Of a stretch of DNA of 64,000 nucleotides, positions 37,485 to 48,664 are shown piece after piece. The translations under genes were made by a program, and so were the position numbers. The notes under the pieces were generated by a model, which worked only from the letters and a program-made list of their open reading frames with translations, had not been told where the DNA came from and ran no database searches. The first letter of the stretch is position 1, and every line of letters starts with the position of its first letter. The stretch comes from Pisaster brevispinus (Eukaryota; Echinodermata; Asteroidea; Forcipulatida; Asteriidae), in NCBI GenBank assembly GCA_023634235.1, contig JAMKCF010000019.1:1860001-1924000 (forward strand). Reading direction: 5' to 3'.

Positions 37485-38039
37485 GTTAGTTAGTTTTGCT
37501 GGCAGCAGTACCATGTCCTTTCTTCAATTCAAGATAAGGCAAATTGTTGATTACTTTGACAAAACGCTCAACTAATAGGGTGTTTTTGAATTAAGGCATA
37601 AAATTTGTACATGTATTGTTCGTAAAACTACTGTTATGCAAACTCCAGTTGCTGATCCAACTCTTGAAATCAATATAAGATACAACCTTAAAATATCAGC
37701 AAAAGTGCTGCTACAGTTAATACTTCTTTTGGATCAAAATAACGTGTGTTTTTACGACTGCCAAAGCTAATGCTATGTTTAGGCTCTTTGAATCAATTTA
37801 AACTTTAACATTGTTTATTCAAAAACCGTTACTGTGATTTTTAACAAAACTACTGCCATGTGAACTCTTAATCAAGACAAGTGTAGTACCTTTTGAAAGT
37901 TGCAACATCTTTTGAAAAAGTATTTATTGTATGTTGTTAAATACTATGTGCTCTTTTTAAAAACGCTTCACCCTTTCACATTTTCCTCCGTCTTCTCTCC
38001 TTCTCCACTCTTAACACAATACTGTACTCCTTAGCCTAT

Positions 38040-40640
38040 TTATCACTTCCATCATTGCTCATTTACCATTTCCTTCCTTGTGTTATTTATCACTTCCCTC
38101 CCTGCAATTAATTACCACTTCCCTCCTTGCGTTGTTTACAACGATCCATGCTTTTATTTACGACTTCCCTCCCTGTGATTATTTACCAATTCCCTTGCAC
38201 TATCCTCCCTGCGTCCTTCCTTGCGTTTACTTACCACTCCCTGCGTTTATTTACCACTTCCCTCTCTGCATGGATTTACCACTTCCCTCTCTGCATGGAT
38301 TTACCACTTCCCTCTCTGCATGGATTTACCACTTCCCTCTCTGCATGGATTTACCACTTCCCTCTCTGCATGGATTTATCACTTCCCTCTCTGCATGGAT
38401 TTACCACTTCCCTCTCTGCATGGATTTATCACTTCCCTCTCTGCATGGATTTATCACTTCCCTCTCTGCATGGATTTATCACTTCCCTCTCTGCATGGAT
38501 TTACCACTTCCCTCTCTGCATGGATTTAACACTTCCCTCTCTGCATGGATTTATCACTTCCCTCTCTGCATGGATTTATCACTTCCCTCTCTGCATGGAT
38601 TTATCACTTCCCTCTCTGCATGGATTTACCACTTCCCTCTCTGCATGGATTTATCACTTCCCTCTCTGCATGGATTTATCACTTCCCTCTCTGCATGGAT
38701 TTATCACTTCCCTCTCTGCATGGATTTATCACTTCCCTCTCTGCATGGATTTACCACTTCCCTCTCTGCATGGATTTACCACTTCCCTCTCTGCATGGAT
38801 TTATCACTTCCCTCTCTGCATGGATTTACCACTTCCCTCTCTGCGTTTATTTACCACTTCCCTCTCTGCATGGATTTATCACTTCCCTCTCTGCATGGAT
38901 TTATCACTTCCCTCTCTGCATGGATTTACCACTTCCCTCTCTGCATGGATTTATCACTTCCCTCTCTGCATGGATTTATCACTTCCCTCTCTGCATGGAT
39001 TTACCACTTCCCTCTCTGCGTTTATTTACCACTTCCCTCTCTGCATGGATTTATCACTTCCCTCTCTGCATGGATTTATCACTTCCCTCTCTGCATGGAT
39101 TTACCACTTCCCTCTCTGCATGGATTTATCACTTCCCTCTCTGCATGGATTTATCACTTCCCTCTCTGCATGGATTTACCACTTCCCTCTCTGCGTTTAT
39201 TTACCACTTCCCTCTCTGCATGGATTTATCACTTCCCTCTCTGCATGGATTTATCACTTCCCTCTCTGCATGGATTTATCACTTCCCTCTCTGCATGGAT
39301 TTACCACTTCCCTCTCTGCATGGATTTATCACTTCCCTCTCTGCATGGATTTATCACTTCCCTCTCTGCATGGATTTACCACTTCCCTCTCTGCGTTTAT
39401 TTACCACTTCCCTCTCTGCATGGATTTATCACTTCCCTCTCTGCATGGATTTACCACTTCCCTCTCTGCATGGATTTATCACTTCCCTCTCTGCATGGAT
39501 TTATCACTTCCCTCTCTGCATGGATTTACCACTTCCCTCTCTGCGTTTATTTACCACTTCCCTCCCTGCGTTTATTTATCACTTCCCTCCTGCATGGATT
39601 TATCACTTCCCTCTCTGCATGGATTTATCACTTCCCTCTCTGCATGGATTTATCACTTCCCTCTCTGCATGGATTTATCACTTCCCTCTCTGCGTTTATT
39701 TACCACTTCCCTCCCTGCGTTTATTTACCACTTCCCTCCCTGCGTTTATTTATCACTTCCCTCCCTGCGTTTATTTACCACTTCCCTCTCTGCATGGATT
39801 TACCACTTCCCTCTCTGCATGGGTTCATCACTTCCCTCCGTGCGTTTATTTACCACTTCCCTCTCTGCATGGATTGATCACTTCCCTCTATGCATGGATT
39901 TATCACTTCCCTCTCTGCATGGATTTATCACTTCCCTCTCTGCATGGATTCATCACTTCCCTCTCTGCATGGATTTATCACTTCCCATCCCGCGTTTATT
40001 TACCACTTCCATCTTGTCCTTTGTCCGTTTAATTACCACTTCCCTCCTTGTGTTGCTTACCACGATCCTTGCTTTTATGTATGACTTCCCTCCCTGTGAT
40101 TATTTACCAATTCTTTGTCCTCCCTGCGTGGATTTATCACTTCCCTCCCTGCATTTATTTACCACTTCCCTTGCACTTAAAGAATTACCATGTTCTACCT
40201 TGCATTTTCCCCATTCCTCGCGTTTATTTACTACTTGCGTTTTATTACCACTTCCATCCTGTTTATTCATCATGATTCATCCTTACGTTTATTTACCACT
40301 TCCATCCTTGTGTTTATTTTTCACCTTCCATCCTTGCGTTTATTTACTACTTCCATCCTTGCGTTTATTTACCACGTCCAATCTTGTGTTTATTTATCAC
40401 TTCCCTGATTTATTTACCTTTTTTAGCCATGCACATAAAGACCTACAGTGTCCCAACTTGCATTTATCCCATCCATCCTTGCGTTTTTTTATCACTTCTA
40501 TCCTTGCACTTACTTACCACTTCAAGCCTTGCACTTAATTACCCTGTCCCTCCTTGCGTTTTCTATCTTTTCCCCGTTTTATTTACCCTTGCATTTATTC
40601 ACCACTTCAAGCCTTGTACTTGTTTACTCTGTCCCTCCTT
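38040..40640. repeat. 25-bp minisatellite with homogeneous core and diverged flanks
   Basis: Core (about 38255-39540) is some 50 head-to-tail copies of a 25-bp unit, consensus ATGGATTTA(C/T)CACTTCCCTC + TCTGC. A variant unit with GCGTTT in place of ATGG occurs at 38843, 39018, 39193, 39393 and 39543, spaced 175, 175, 200 and 150 bp, so whole blocks of 6-8 units have been copied. Both flanks (38040-38255, 39540-40640) carry increasingly diverged CTTGCGTTTATTTACCACTT units. Because 25 is not a multiple of three and the unit lacks stops, all three + frames stay open for hundreds of codons; these ORFs are not genes. Confidence 0.95.
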
Positions 40641-41000
40641 AACATTGAAATAGTTCATTTGTTAACTTGCATCTTAATCATGTTAGTTTGAATGTTAAAC
40701 TTTAATCTAAACACTTAAAAGATTGCGTTAAAATGAAGGCAGTTTGAAAGTGAATATTGTAACTAAACAGTAAGCAGTTAACCTTAAAAAAAAGGTAATT
40801 TTGAAGTTGAAACTTGTATCTAAACAGTACAGTTGTAATAAATTAAATTTTGTTGTGTTTGCTTTATCAGAGTCAGAAATAAAGAAATAAATTAAAATAA
40901 ACCACTTGTAATGAAAAGTTCTTCTTTTGAGTCCATAAGTTAAATAGAAAAAGAAAAACCCAATACAAGCTTTACAAAACGTGACTTAAACGTTTTTAAG
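40641..41000. other. Spacer between two minisatellites, nothing recognised
   Basis: AT-rich. Contains AATAAA words near 40876-40900 but no exon. Confidence 0.4.
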
Positions 41001-41005
41001 AGGGT

Positions 41006-41046
41006 AAAGGTCAAAGTTCAGGTCAAAGGTCAGGTCAAAGGTCAAG
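41006..41046 (+). promoter_or_regulatory. Array of nuclear-receptor-like half sites
   Basis: AAGGTCAAAGTTCAGGTCAA continues to GGTCAGGTCAAAGGTCAAG: three successive AGGTCA/AGTTCA-type pairs with one-base spacing (DR1-like). Could be functional sites or simply short tandem repeats; no promoter is evident beside it. Confidence 0.35.
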
Positions 41047-41081
41047 AGATACCTATGAGATTTTTCAAAAATAGAAGGGAA

Positions 41082-41358
41082 AAGCTGCCGCTAGGCCAAG
41101 GGAAAAGCTGGCGCTAGGCCAAGGGAAAAGCTGCCGCTAGGCCAAGGGTACAGCAGCCGCAAGGCCAAGGGTACAGCAGCCGCAAGGCCAAGGGTACAGC
41201 AGCCGCAAGGCCAAGGGTACAGCAGCCGCAAGGCCAAGGGTACAGCAGCCGCAAGGCCAAGGGTACAGCAGCCGCAAGGCCAAGGGTACAGCACCCGCAA
41301 GGCCAAGGGTACAGCAGCCGCAAGGCCAAGGGTACAGCACCCGCAAGGCCAAGGGTCA
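41082..41358. repeat. 23-bp GC-rich minisatellite, about 12 units
   Basis: Unit GGCCAAGGGTACAGCAGCCG+CAA; the first three units carry AAAAGCTGCCGCT in place of TACAGCAGCCGCA. GC-rich in contrast to its surroundings. 23 is not a multiple of three, so the overlapping minus-strand ORFs with a repeated LALRLLYPWPCGCCT pattern are shadows. Confidence 0.95.
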
Positions 41359-41879
41359 AGCAAGACCTTTCTACCCGACCTCTTGACCTCAAGCACTGAG
41401 CAGACAGAGTCAAAGCAGTGTACAAGTAAGTACAACAAGAATGTTAAAGCACACTTCTGAAGCAATTAATTTTCTTAGAATTTGCAGTGAATCAATGAAA
41501 TTGAAAGAAATCCAATGCAGTTTTGGCATTCACAGTGTATGAGAAAACCCACTCACAGTCTCTTTTTGAAAAGAAGTCACTTTGATTTCTCAGGGAGAAG
41601 GCTTATTGGGAAGACCTCTCATCAGGGATGGTCAGTGGCAGCAGACATACCAGAATATTTTTGGAAATATTTTTGGGAATTGTTCTTTTGCACATGCTCA
41701 TAAACCCTAATGCAAGCAATGCACAATAAAATTACCTGGTACCTGTCTGTCTGCTTAGCCTTTGTGTCTTAAAGTCCAACATTGCTAAGCTTTGCTTGTG
41801 GACGAGAGTAATGACCAGGCTTGAATATTCATTTAACCTATTTCCCCCCAATTTCTCTGATTTTTATTGAGGCGTACCG

Positions 41880-42415
41880 ACAGCTATGTCAGCTGACACA
41901 AGCCATCCATCTAACCAACCAACAAACTAGCTCACCAGCTAGTCAACGAATCACGACCAATGAACTCATCGGACACTTAGCTAACAAGCTAGTCCACCAG
42001 CAAGTCGATAGCAGACTATCTATAGCCAGTGCTCCACTCCAGGATAAGCTTGTTGATGTCAAACCAGCCAGTCAGCAAATCATTGCCAATGAGCTCACAG
42101 CCTGGAAGCTAACCCGCTAGTCCTCCAGGCCAGGCAGGCCGTCAACAGCAGACGGTAGCCATGTGCTGAAAGAGTCCAGCAAGCTTGTTGAAGTCAAAAC
42201 CAAGCCATCAACAAGCCATGGCCAATGAACTCATTTGCCACAGAACTGACATGCCAGTCAACCAACAAGTCAATAGAAGACTGCAGCCAGTGGTGCACGA
42301 CCGCTGAAATCAAATCAGGCCTATCAGCTCGCTAGCCACAAAGCAAGCTAGTCGACTTGTCAGTTAATGGATCATGACCAAAAACCTTCAGCAGCCAGCC
42401 AGCCAGCCAAAATAT
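41880..42415 (+). repeat. Degenerate tandem repeat of about 135 bp
   Basis: Landmarks recur in order: ATCACGACCAATGAACTCAT (41951), ATCATTGCCAATGAGCTCA (42077), CCATGGCCAATGAACTCATT (42217) and a weak fourth at 42369; GATAAGCTTGTTGATGTCAA (42041) against GCAAGCTTGTTGAAGTCAAA (42178); and GTCGATAGCAGAC, GTCAACAGCAGAC, GTCAATAGAAGAC at about 132-bp steps. An open frame of 99 codons (41821-42120) is probably incidental. Confidence 0.65.
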
Positions 42416-42419
42416 ACAT

Positions 42420-43698
42420 CAATTCAACACGGTAAATACTGCAAACTTTTCACTTTTTATGTAACCATTACCCCTAAACGAATTTGTGTTGATGGACACA
42501 AACATTTAAACAGAAATGACACAAAAACTCAACCAATGAGTCATTTCAGTAAAACAAGGATGACCTTAACAAAACTTGCACATACTTTCACACAGTGCTT
42601 AGTAAACATCGGAGAACTAACTTGCATATTGATCACCTGCCTGTGTTGCAAAATTTTGCCTTCCTGGTAAAAAAATGCATCTTTTTAAAACTGCTTGAAG
42701 TCGGCTTTCAAGCTCAATTTTCTGAATTCAACTTGTAGGGCCTACTATAGTAGTCTTGATGAGGGACTCATCTCCACAACAGATAATCTGTGAATAAGAT
42801 TTTCAAGTTTGGTGCTTTTTTTTTGTAGCTAAAAACACAAATTTAATGATTTCTAGATGGATGTTCCATAAAGTTCATTAATAAACATGTAGTCCAGGAT
42901 AATTGTAGGTTTCCTACAGTCATATTTAGAGAGATTTTGCAAGTCTACGAATATTATATCAACGCTTTGTGTGTTCACATGACGGGTAACAAATATGACG
43001 CTCATCCAACTTGAGCGGATACAATTATTGTATCTGTATACTGTTTGCTTTCAAAATTTCTTTTTTGATTTCAACTGTTACATGTCCATCACATTTGGCT
43101 TTAATATGTTAGACGTTGGTGTGTCATCACACAGTGTGCGGTAAAACTGGCCATCTTTACGAGCAATATCATTTTGTCACACAACTGTGTTTCTGTGAAA
43201 AAAACCATGTGCAGCACAAATTTCCCACGCTTGACGCAGCTCAAAGCCAAAATCCACGTTGCCCATAAAGATGGTATTTATTGGAAATATATCTACATGT
43301 ACATCAAGTTTTGTGACTGAACAATCCGGTTTGGTGAAGTTCAGCTGCGTGTTTATGTTGCATAATGATTGAAAATGTTTCCTTGTGTTATTTTACAGGA
43401 TGCTGATGATTAAGAGTGCACACCATTCTACTTGTCCTTCATTTTGAAGATTTCACTCTTGAGTCTCAGATGTACTGAAATCAGTCTCTGGAATGGTAGC
43501 AATATCTGAACACCAAGACAACAACCTCTCTTCCACGTCACTTTTTGGGACATGCAAGTTTCGTCAGTCTCAGATGTCGTCTTGAGTTGGATTGTATTAT
43601 TAACCCTCTTCCAAAGCAAACAGTTTTCAGTGAAAGTCTCAGCTTTCTCTTTCCGCAATTCATTTTTCTGTGCTTCAACTGTTGGGGTGCACCCTATG
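42420..43698. other. Sequence left of the P element, no gene recognised
   Basis: No convincing exons. At 43462-43530 lies a segment (starting GTCTCAGATGTACTGAAATC) that recurs at about 90% identity on the far side of the P element at 50422-50488. Confidence 0.45.
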
Positions 43699-43705
43699 GT
43701 GGCGC

Positions 43706-43742
43706 CATAGAGCTATATAATAAGAACTAGAGGGCGCACTCG
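43706..43742 (+). repeat. Left 37-bp terminal inverted repeat of the P element
   Basis: Begins CATAGAGCTATATAATAAGA and ends AGAGGGCGCACTCG; identical to the reverse complement of 50168-50204. TATATAA at 43714-43720 could serve as the TATA box of the transposase, 175 bp before its ATG. Confidence 0.95.
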
Positions 43743-43782
43743 GCTGTATGCTGTGCCGACAAGGACGTCGTGCCGCCATCAG

Positions 43783-43795
43783 CAAACCGGGCAAA
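43783..43795 (+). promoter_or_regulatory. Subterminal inverted repeat, left (candidate transposase-binding site)
   Basis: CAAACCGGGCAAA, at positions 78-90 from the left end; its exact inverse is at 50100-50112. Drosophila P has comparable internal inverted repeats and binding sites near its ends. Confidence 0.65.
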
Positions 43796-43894
43796 GTGTG
43801 TGATTGTCCCCGTACTGGTTTGTGCATGGTAAACCGAGAAACCGCTGAACGTCGAAAGTCCACTCGTTCTTCCTGCAAAGTATTGTTAGGAAAA

Positions 43895-46800
43895 ATGCCC
43901 GAAAGTTGTGCAGCTTTTGGCTGCACCAACAGGCGAGTGAAGGGAGGTGGTGTTTCATTTCATAAGTGAGTATTTAAGGTTCTTTTCACATTAAAATATG
44001 AACGGCTTACGCCGTGTCCGAAAACTGGACAGAATAACATGTAACTTTGTTGTCAGAAAGAAGTTCGCGGATTGATGGGGTAAACATGACATATTTTTAC
44101 TTTAGTTATAAATTATGTGGTACATTTTTTACTTTTTGGGACTCAGTTTGGCAGATGACGTGACATGGATGATGGCAAGTTTAGTTATATTCAAACACAC
44201 ATTGACTGACATATTGAAAACACTCCTTTGACCTTTACCAGTTGTTTTTAGAAATCGTCCTGAATGAAACGGACATGTATTGTTCAAATTGTGCACAAAA
44301 TGGGGCATGGAAATTGTTGTAAGAATAAATAAGGTTGCCTAAAATCAACAACAAATAATCCAAATTTCAAACAGGTTTATTTTGATTGTGGGGAAGATTT
44401 TGATGGCAGTGGACATAATACTAATTATTACTAGAAGTACTGTAGTACTAATACTAAAATAGTCTGGCTTGTTGCCATTTTTTCTCCAGTACACATGTAC
44501 ATGTATGTAGATTTTTAATTTATTATATATAGTATTAGATGAGTAGCTGACCTTTTACAATGACAAATTTAAGAGTAATGACAGTGTACAGAACCTCAGC
44601 ACGGAAACCATGGCCGAGCATGTGGAAGAGACAAATCATGTTGACAAATCCTGCGTTGTAGTATTTATTTATTTGTTCATTAATATATAAAAATATTTGA
44701 ACAAACAAGAAAGCTCTCCTGTTACTGTTAAAGGTTATTGTCAAATTAACTGAATAGTATTTTCTAATTCAAACACAATCTGCAATCACTGGATTTGAGT
44801 GCTACTTTTTGTGAAATTTGTCTCCAACTTCCAAGTCCAGTAATATTGGGCCTTGCAATAAGTGGATTGCACGTGACGTCAACAATGGGCAAAATTGGCC
44901 ATGTTTCATCAATGACAAATAATTTTTTAGCACATAAGATGTGCGTCCAGTCACAAAAGAAGTTTATGAAAATCATGCCTACAGTAGGATGCAATCTATC
45001 CATAGGCTTCTGTATAAAAGATGCCTTCTAGAAAACATGGTTTATTTATTGTTGTGGGGATTTTCTTTTTAATTCAGATTCCCTCTTGGAAAGCAGACTC
45101 TACTCAGCAAGTGGGTTGCAGCAATCAGCAGAGCTGACTTTTGTCCCTCCAAGCACCATGTGGTGTGTAGTGAGCATTTTGATAAGGATGACTACGTAAG
45201 AGGTTTGTATTTACTTGTACTTATTTAATTAATTACAGGGTCATTCCGTGTCAATTCAACCCACTTTGGAACCTGACCGTCGCGGATTAAAATGTTACAA
45301 TACATGTTACAATTTTGGTTTTATTTTGTGAAATGAAGGCCATATCAAGAGCTTTAAAATGATGTTAAGTTTATCTCTGCTTCACTTTCGGAGATATGGA
45401 TGTTCAAATGTGGCAGGTCATGCTAATTAGTCGAAAGTTGGTTGACCTGAATCTAAAAAAAAGGAATAACCAAATTACATAAAATTTCCGTTCTGGGGGT
45501 TTCTCAGGGAGTCCAACTAGCACACCGAATTTCATCAGGTTACAAAGTGTGTTTTGACGTTCAGGTTACAAAAGCGTGTTGAATTGACACGGAATGACCC
45601 TACAGAAGTGTTGTTGGCCATTCAGACTGACATTAGGAAAAAATTAATTAACCGAAAGCAAGAATTCGCTATATTCCTTCAAAATCTACAAATATGTAAT
45701 TAACAACCAAGTTCACCTTAACATTTGCAGGTAGGCATCCCAGAGATGACCAAGAAGTTGTTCAGCATGAACTCCGGGAGTCTGCTGTACCCTCCATTTT
45801 TCCAGCTTACCCGCCACATAAACAGAAGAAGCAAGTGAGTAAGAGGCCTCCACCTAAAAGAAAAATGATTGCAGCGGATCCTGGCCCACAACCTCCTAAA
45901 AAAGCTGTTAATGTTGCAGAAGAGCACATGTATGCTTTATCACTAAGTTCAGTCAGTGGAAAACTAACAGAAACAACCGGCAAACTTCAAGAGGTTCGTA
46001 AGGAACTCAAAGTGGCAAAACAGAAAGTAAAACGTCAAAGTAAACAAATCTCAAGTCTTCTTGACGCAGTCAAAGATCACAACATGATAAACCAGGGACA
46101 GTTGGAGCTGTTGAAGCTTAACTTTGGACAGAATACTTTCACACTGATTGAAAATGAGCTGAAGTCAATGGAGAAAGACAAACATGGTCACAGGTTCTCT
46201 GAGGAAATCAAGCAGTTTGCGGTCACACTACATTTCTATAGTGCCCAGGCCTATGAATTTGTAAGACAGTATTTACATCTCCCACATCCCAGCACAATTC
46301 GGAAATGGAGTGCTAGCCTGAGTTGCGAACCAGGGTTTCTGACTGAAGTCATAGATCATCTCAAGGAAGCAGCAGCTGAGAATTCGTTGAAGAAGCACTG
46401 CATGCTTGTGCTTGATGCCATGGCAATTAAAAAGGAAGTGGTGTATGATCCCAAGAACAACAAGTATGCAGGTTTCATAGACTGTGGTAATCTCTTGGCT
46501 TCTTCTGAAGACAATCTTGCTACAGAGGCTCTTGTATTCATGACTGTAGGATTGACTGGCAATTGGAAGTATCCAGTTGCTTACTACCTAACAGATCACC
46601 TTTCTGCTGCATTGCAAGCTCAGATCATCAAGCAACTTATTAGAACACTTACAGAGGCAGGAATGGTTGTACATGGTGTTGTGTGTGATGGCACGTATTC
46701 GAACCAGACTACAGCATCACTGTTGGGCTGTTCGATCACCCCTTCTGCCATGCAGTCACACTTTCCTCACCCATCAGATCCATCCCAAAATGTCTACTTT

Positions 46801-48621
46801 ATATTTGATGCATGCCACCTGATCAAATTGATTAGAAACTGTTTAGCAACCATGGGTACAATTTATCACGACGGAGATGAGATATCTTGGAGGTACATTG
46901 AAAAACTGTACGAGGTTCAGCAAAAGGACAATTTGCACCTTGCAAACAAGTTGAAAACGAAGCACATATTATGGCAGCAGCACAAAATGAATGTTAAAGT
47001 GGCTGTGCAGGCACTAAGTTCATCTGTAGCAGATGCAATCGATTTTTTGAGAGACGATCTCCACCATGCACAATTTGCTGGAAGTGAGAAAACCACAGAG
47101 TTCATACGCATTGTTGACAAACTGTTTGATTTCATGAATTCAAAGCACCCTAGAGGAAAAGGGTACAAAAGTCCGATGAGAGCGTCTAACTTTGAGAGAA
47201 GACAAAAATGGCTCTTGAAGACAAAGAAATATCTGCGAACCCTTAAAGATGCTGATGGACAATTACTGTGCAAGGGCAGGAGAAAGACGGCCTGGGCAGG
47301 GTTCATGGCTACAATTGATTCTGTACTTGCCATCTGTAATGATCTGCTGACAGCTTCACAGCCTTTCTTATATGTGTGCACATATAAGATGTCACAAGAT
47401 CATTTGGAAATGTTCTTTAGTCGTGTTCGCAGACGAGGTGGTTGGAATAACAATCCCAACTGCTTACAGTTCAAGTGGGCACTTCGTGCAATCCTGTTGA
47501 AAAACCGCATCATGCCATCAAAAAACGCTAATGTTAGTGTTGAAGAGCCTTCAAACGAGCTGTTTAAGACCAAGCCATCAGCCTCTGTCCACCACACCAA
47601 TGCTAACATGCAAACTTTTGCAGAGCTGTTAAAGGAGCCCTCTGAATTTCATGACCACATTCTACACTACTTGGCTGGGTATATCATTCGACATGTAACT
47701 TCAGACTGCAAGTGCACACAGTGCTGTGTCGCATTGCACAAAAATACATCTGACTCCGCCTTTCAATCACAAAGCATGTTGACCACCAGAAAAGACCGTG
47801 GAGGCCTAATTCAACCAAGAGATGATGTCTTTCAAATTGTGAAGACAACAGACAGACTCTTAAGGCAGGATATTGCTTCATCTTTGGTTGTGCTAATTAA
47901 TACTTTAAAAAAATTTCTAATAAATAAAAATCAGCAAATACTGTTAATTTAACAGGCCTGCATGCTTCGTTGAAAGGGCAAGGGTACCAAGGGTACCAAG
48001 GCATTTTCTTCTTAATAAAGGGCACACCTATGAGGAAATTTTAGGTTGCAATTTTGCAAATGGAACATTTCAAGGGCACCAATCAGGCAATGGCTAAGGG
48101 CAGTGGCGAAAATGGCATCCATTGCCCTTGTAAAGTACCAGTCCTTTATTTAATGTGTAAATTTTTAGTTAGTTGTGTTTTTATTCAAACATATCTTTTG
48201 TGTTTCGACGAGGTGCAGTTTGCAGTACAAGTATGCATACATGATTATTTGTTATAACATTTAATTTTTTTCTTGTTAAAGTAAGTTTGATTAATTTGAC
48301 ATGCATTAAACTATCCGATAGACATTATGCATTGACGTCATCATGCTGCCATTCTAGAGGTAGACAATCAGGAAAGATTGGAAATATGCGCGGCGCTCTT
48401 CTTTTGACCTCTAAACGAGGGTGCCGTAAAATGACATCAAGTTTGCACAAGTCTATTCAGAAATAAAGTACTTTTTTCTGAAATAGAGATGTTTGGTCAA
48501 GTTTTGTTGTTATTTTCGTTTTGGGTTTTTGGGGTGTTTTTTATTTTTTTTTTTTATTCATTGTTGTCATTGCTTTATTTTTGTTTATTTACTTATTTAT
48601 TTATTTAATTAATTAATTAAT

Positions 48622-48664
<43 letters not shown>

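Larger units (their letters stand above)
36550..37500 (+). other. Candidate 3' terminal exon of the same transcript
   Basis: Acceptor TTATCTTAACAG ends at 36549; the exon starts CTGCCGCTGGATGGAATCTT. No donor is evident before the AATAAA at 37479-37484. It contains a MITE at 36693-36875. No convincing reading frame. The chain 20144, 28042, 33266 to 36550 is inferred from splice consensus only. Confidence 0.35.

Noticed and set aside
38255..39540. CRISPR array
   Set aside because: Units are contiguous with no unique spacers, and the genome is clearly animal.
38078..40538. Long + strand ORFs of 803, 599 and 495 codons
   Set aside because: They overlap in three frames of a 25-bp tandem repeat; length is explained by absence of stops in the unit.
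41091..41465. Minus-strand ORFs with repeated LALRLLYPWP
   Set aside because: Shadows of the 23-bp minisatellite, open in several frames at once.
42374..42670. 98-codon + strand ORF
   Set aside because: No recognisable motif, and its start falls in a CCAGCCAGCC low-complexity run at the end of a tandem repeat.
45835..47952. A separate single-exon 705-codon gene
   Set aside because: It begins inside the third exon: upstream exons supply the THAP finger in matching phase, and the AVPSIF motif lies just before the apparent start.
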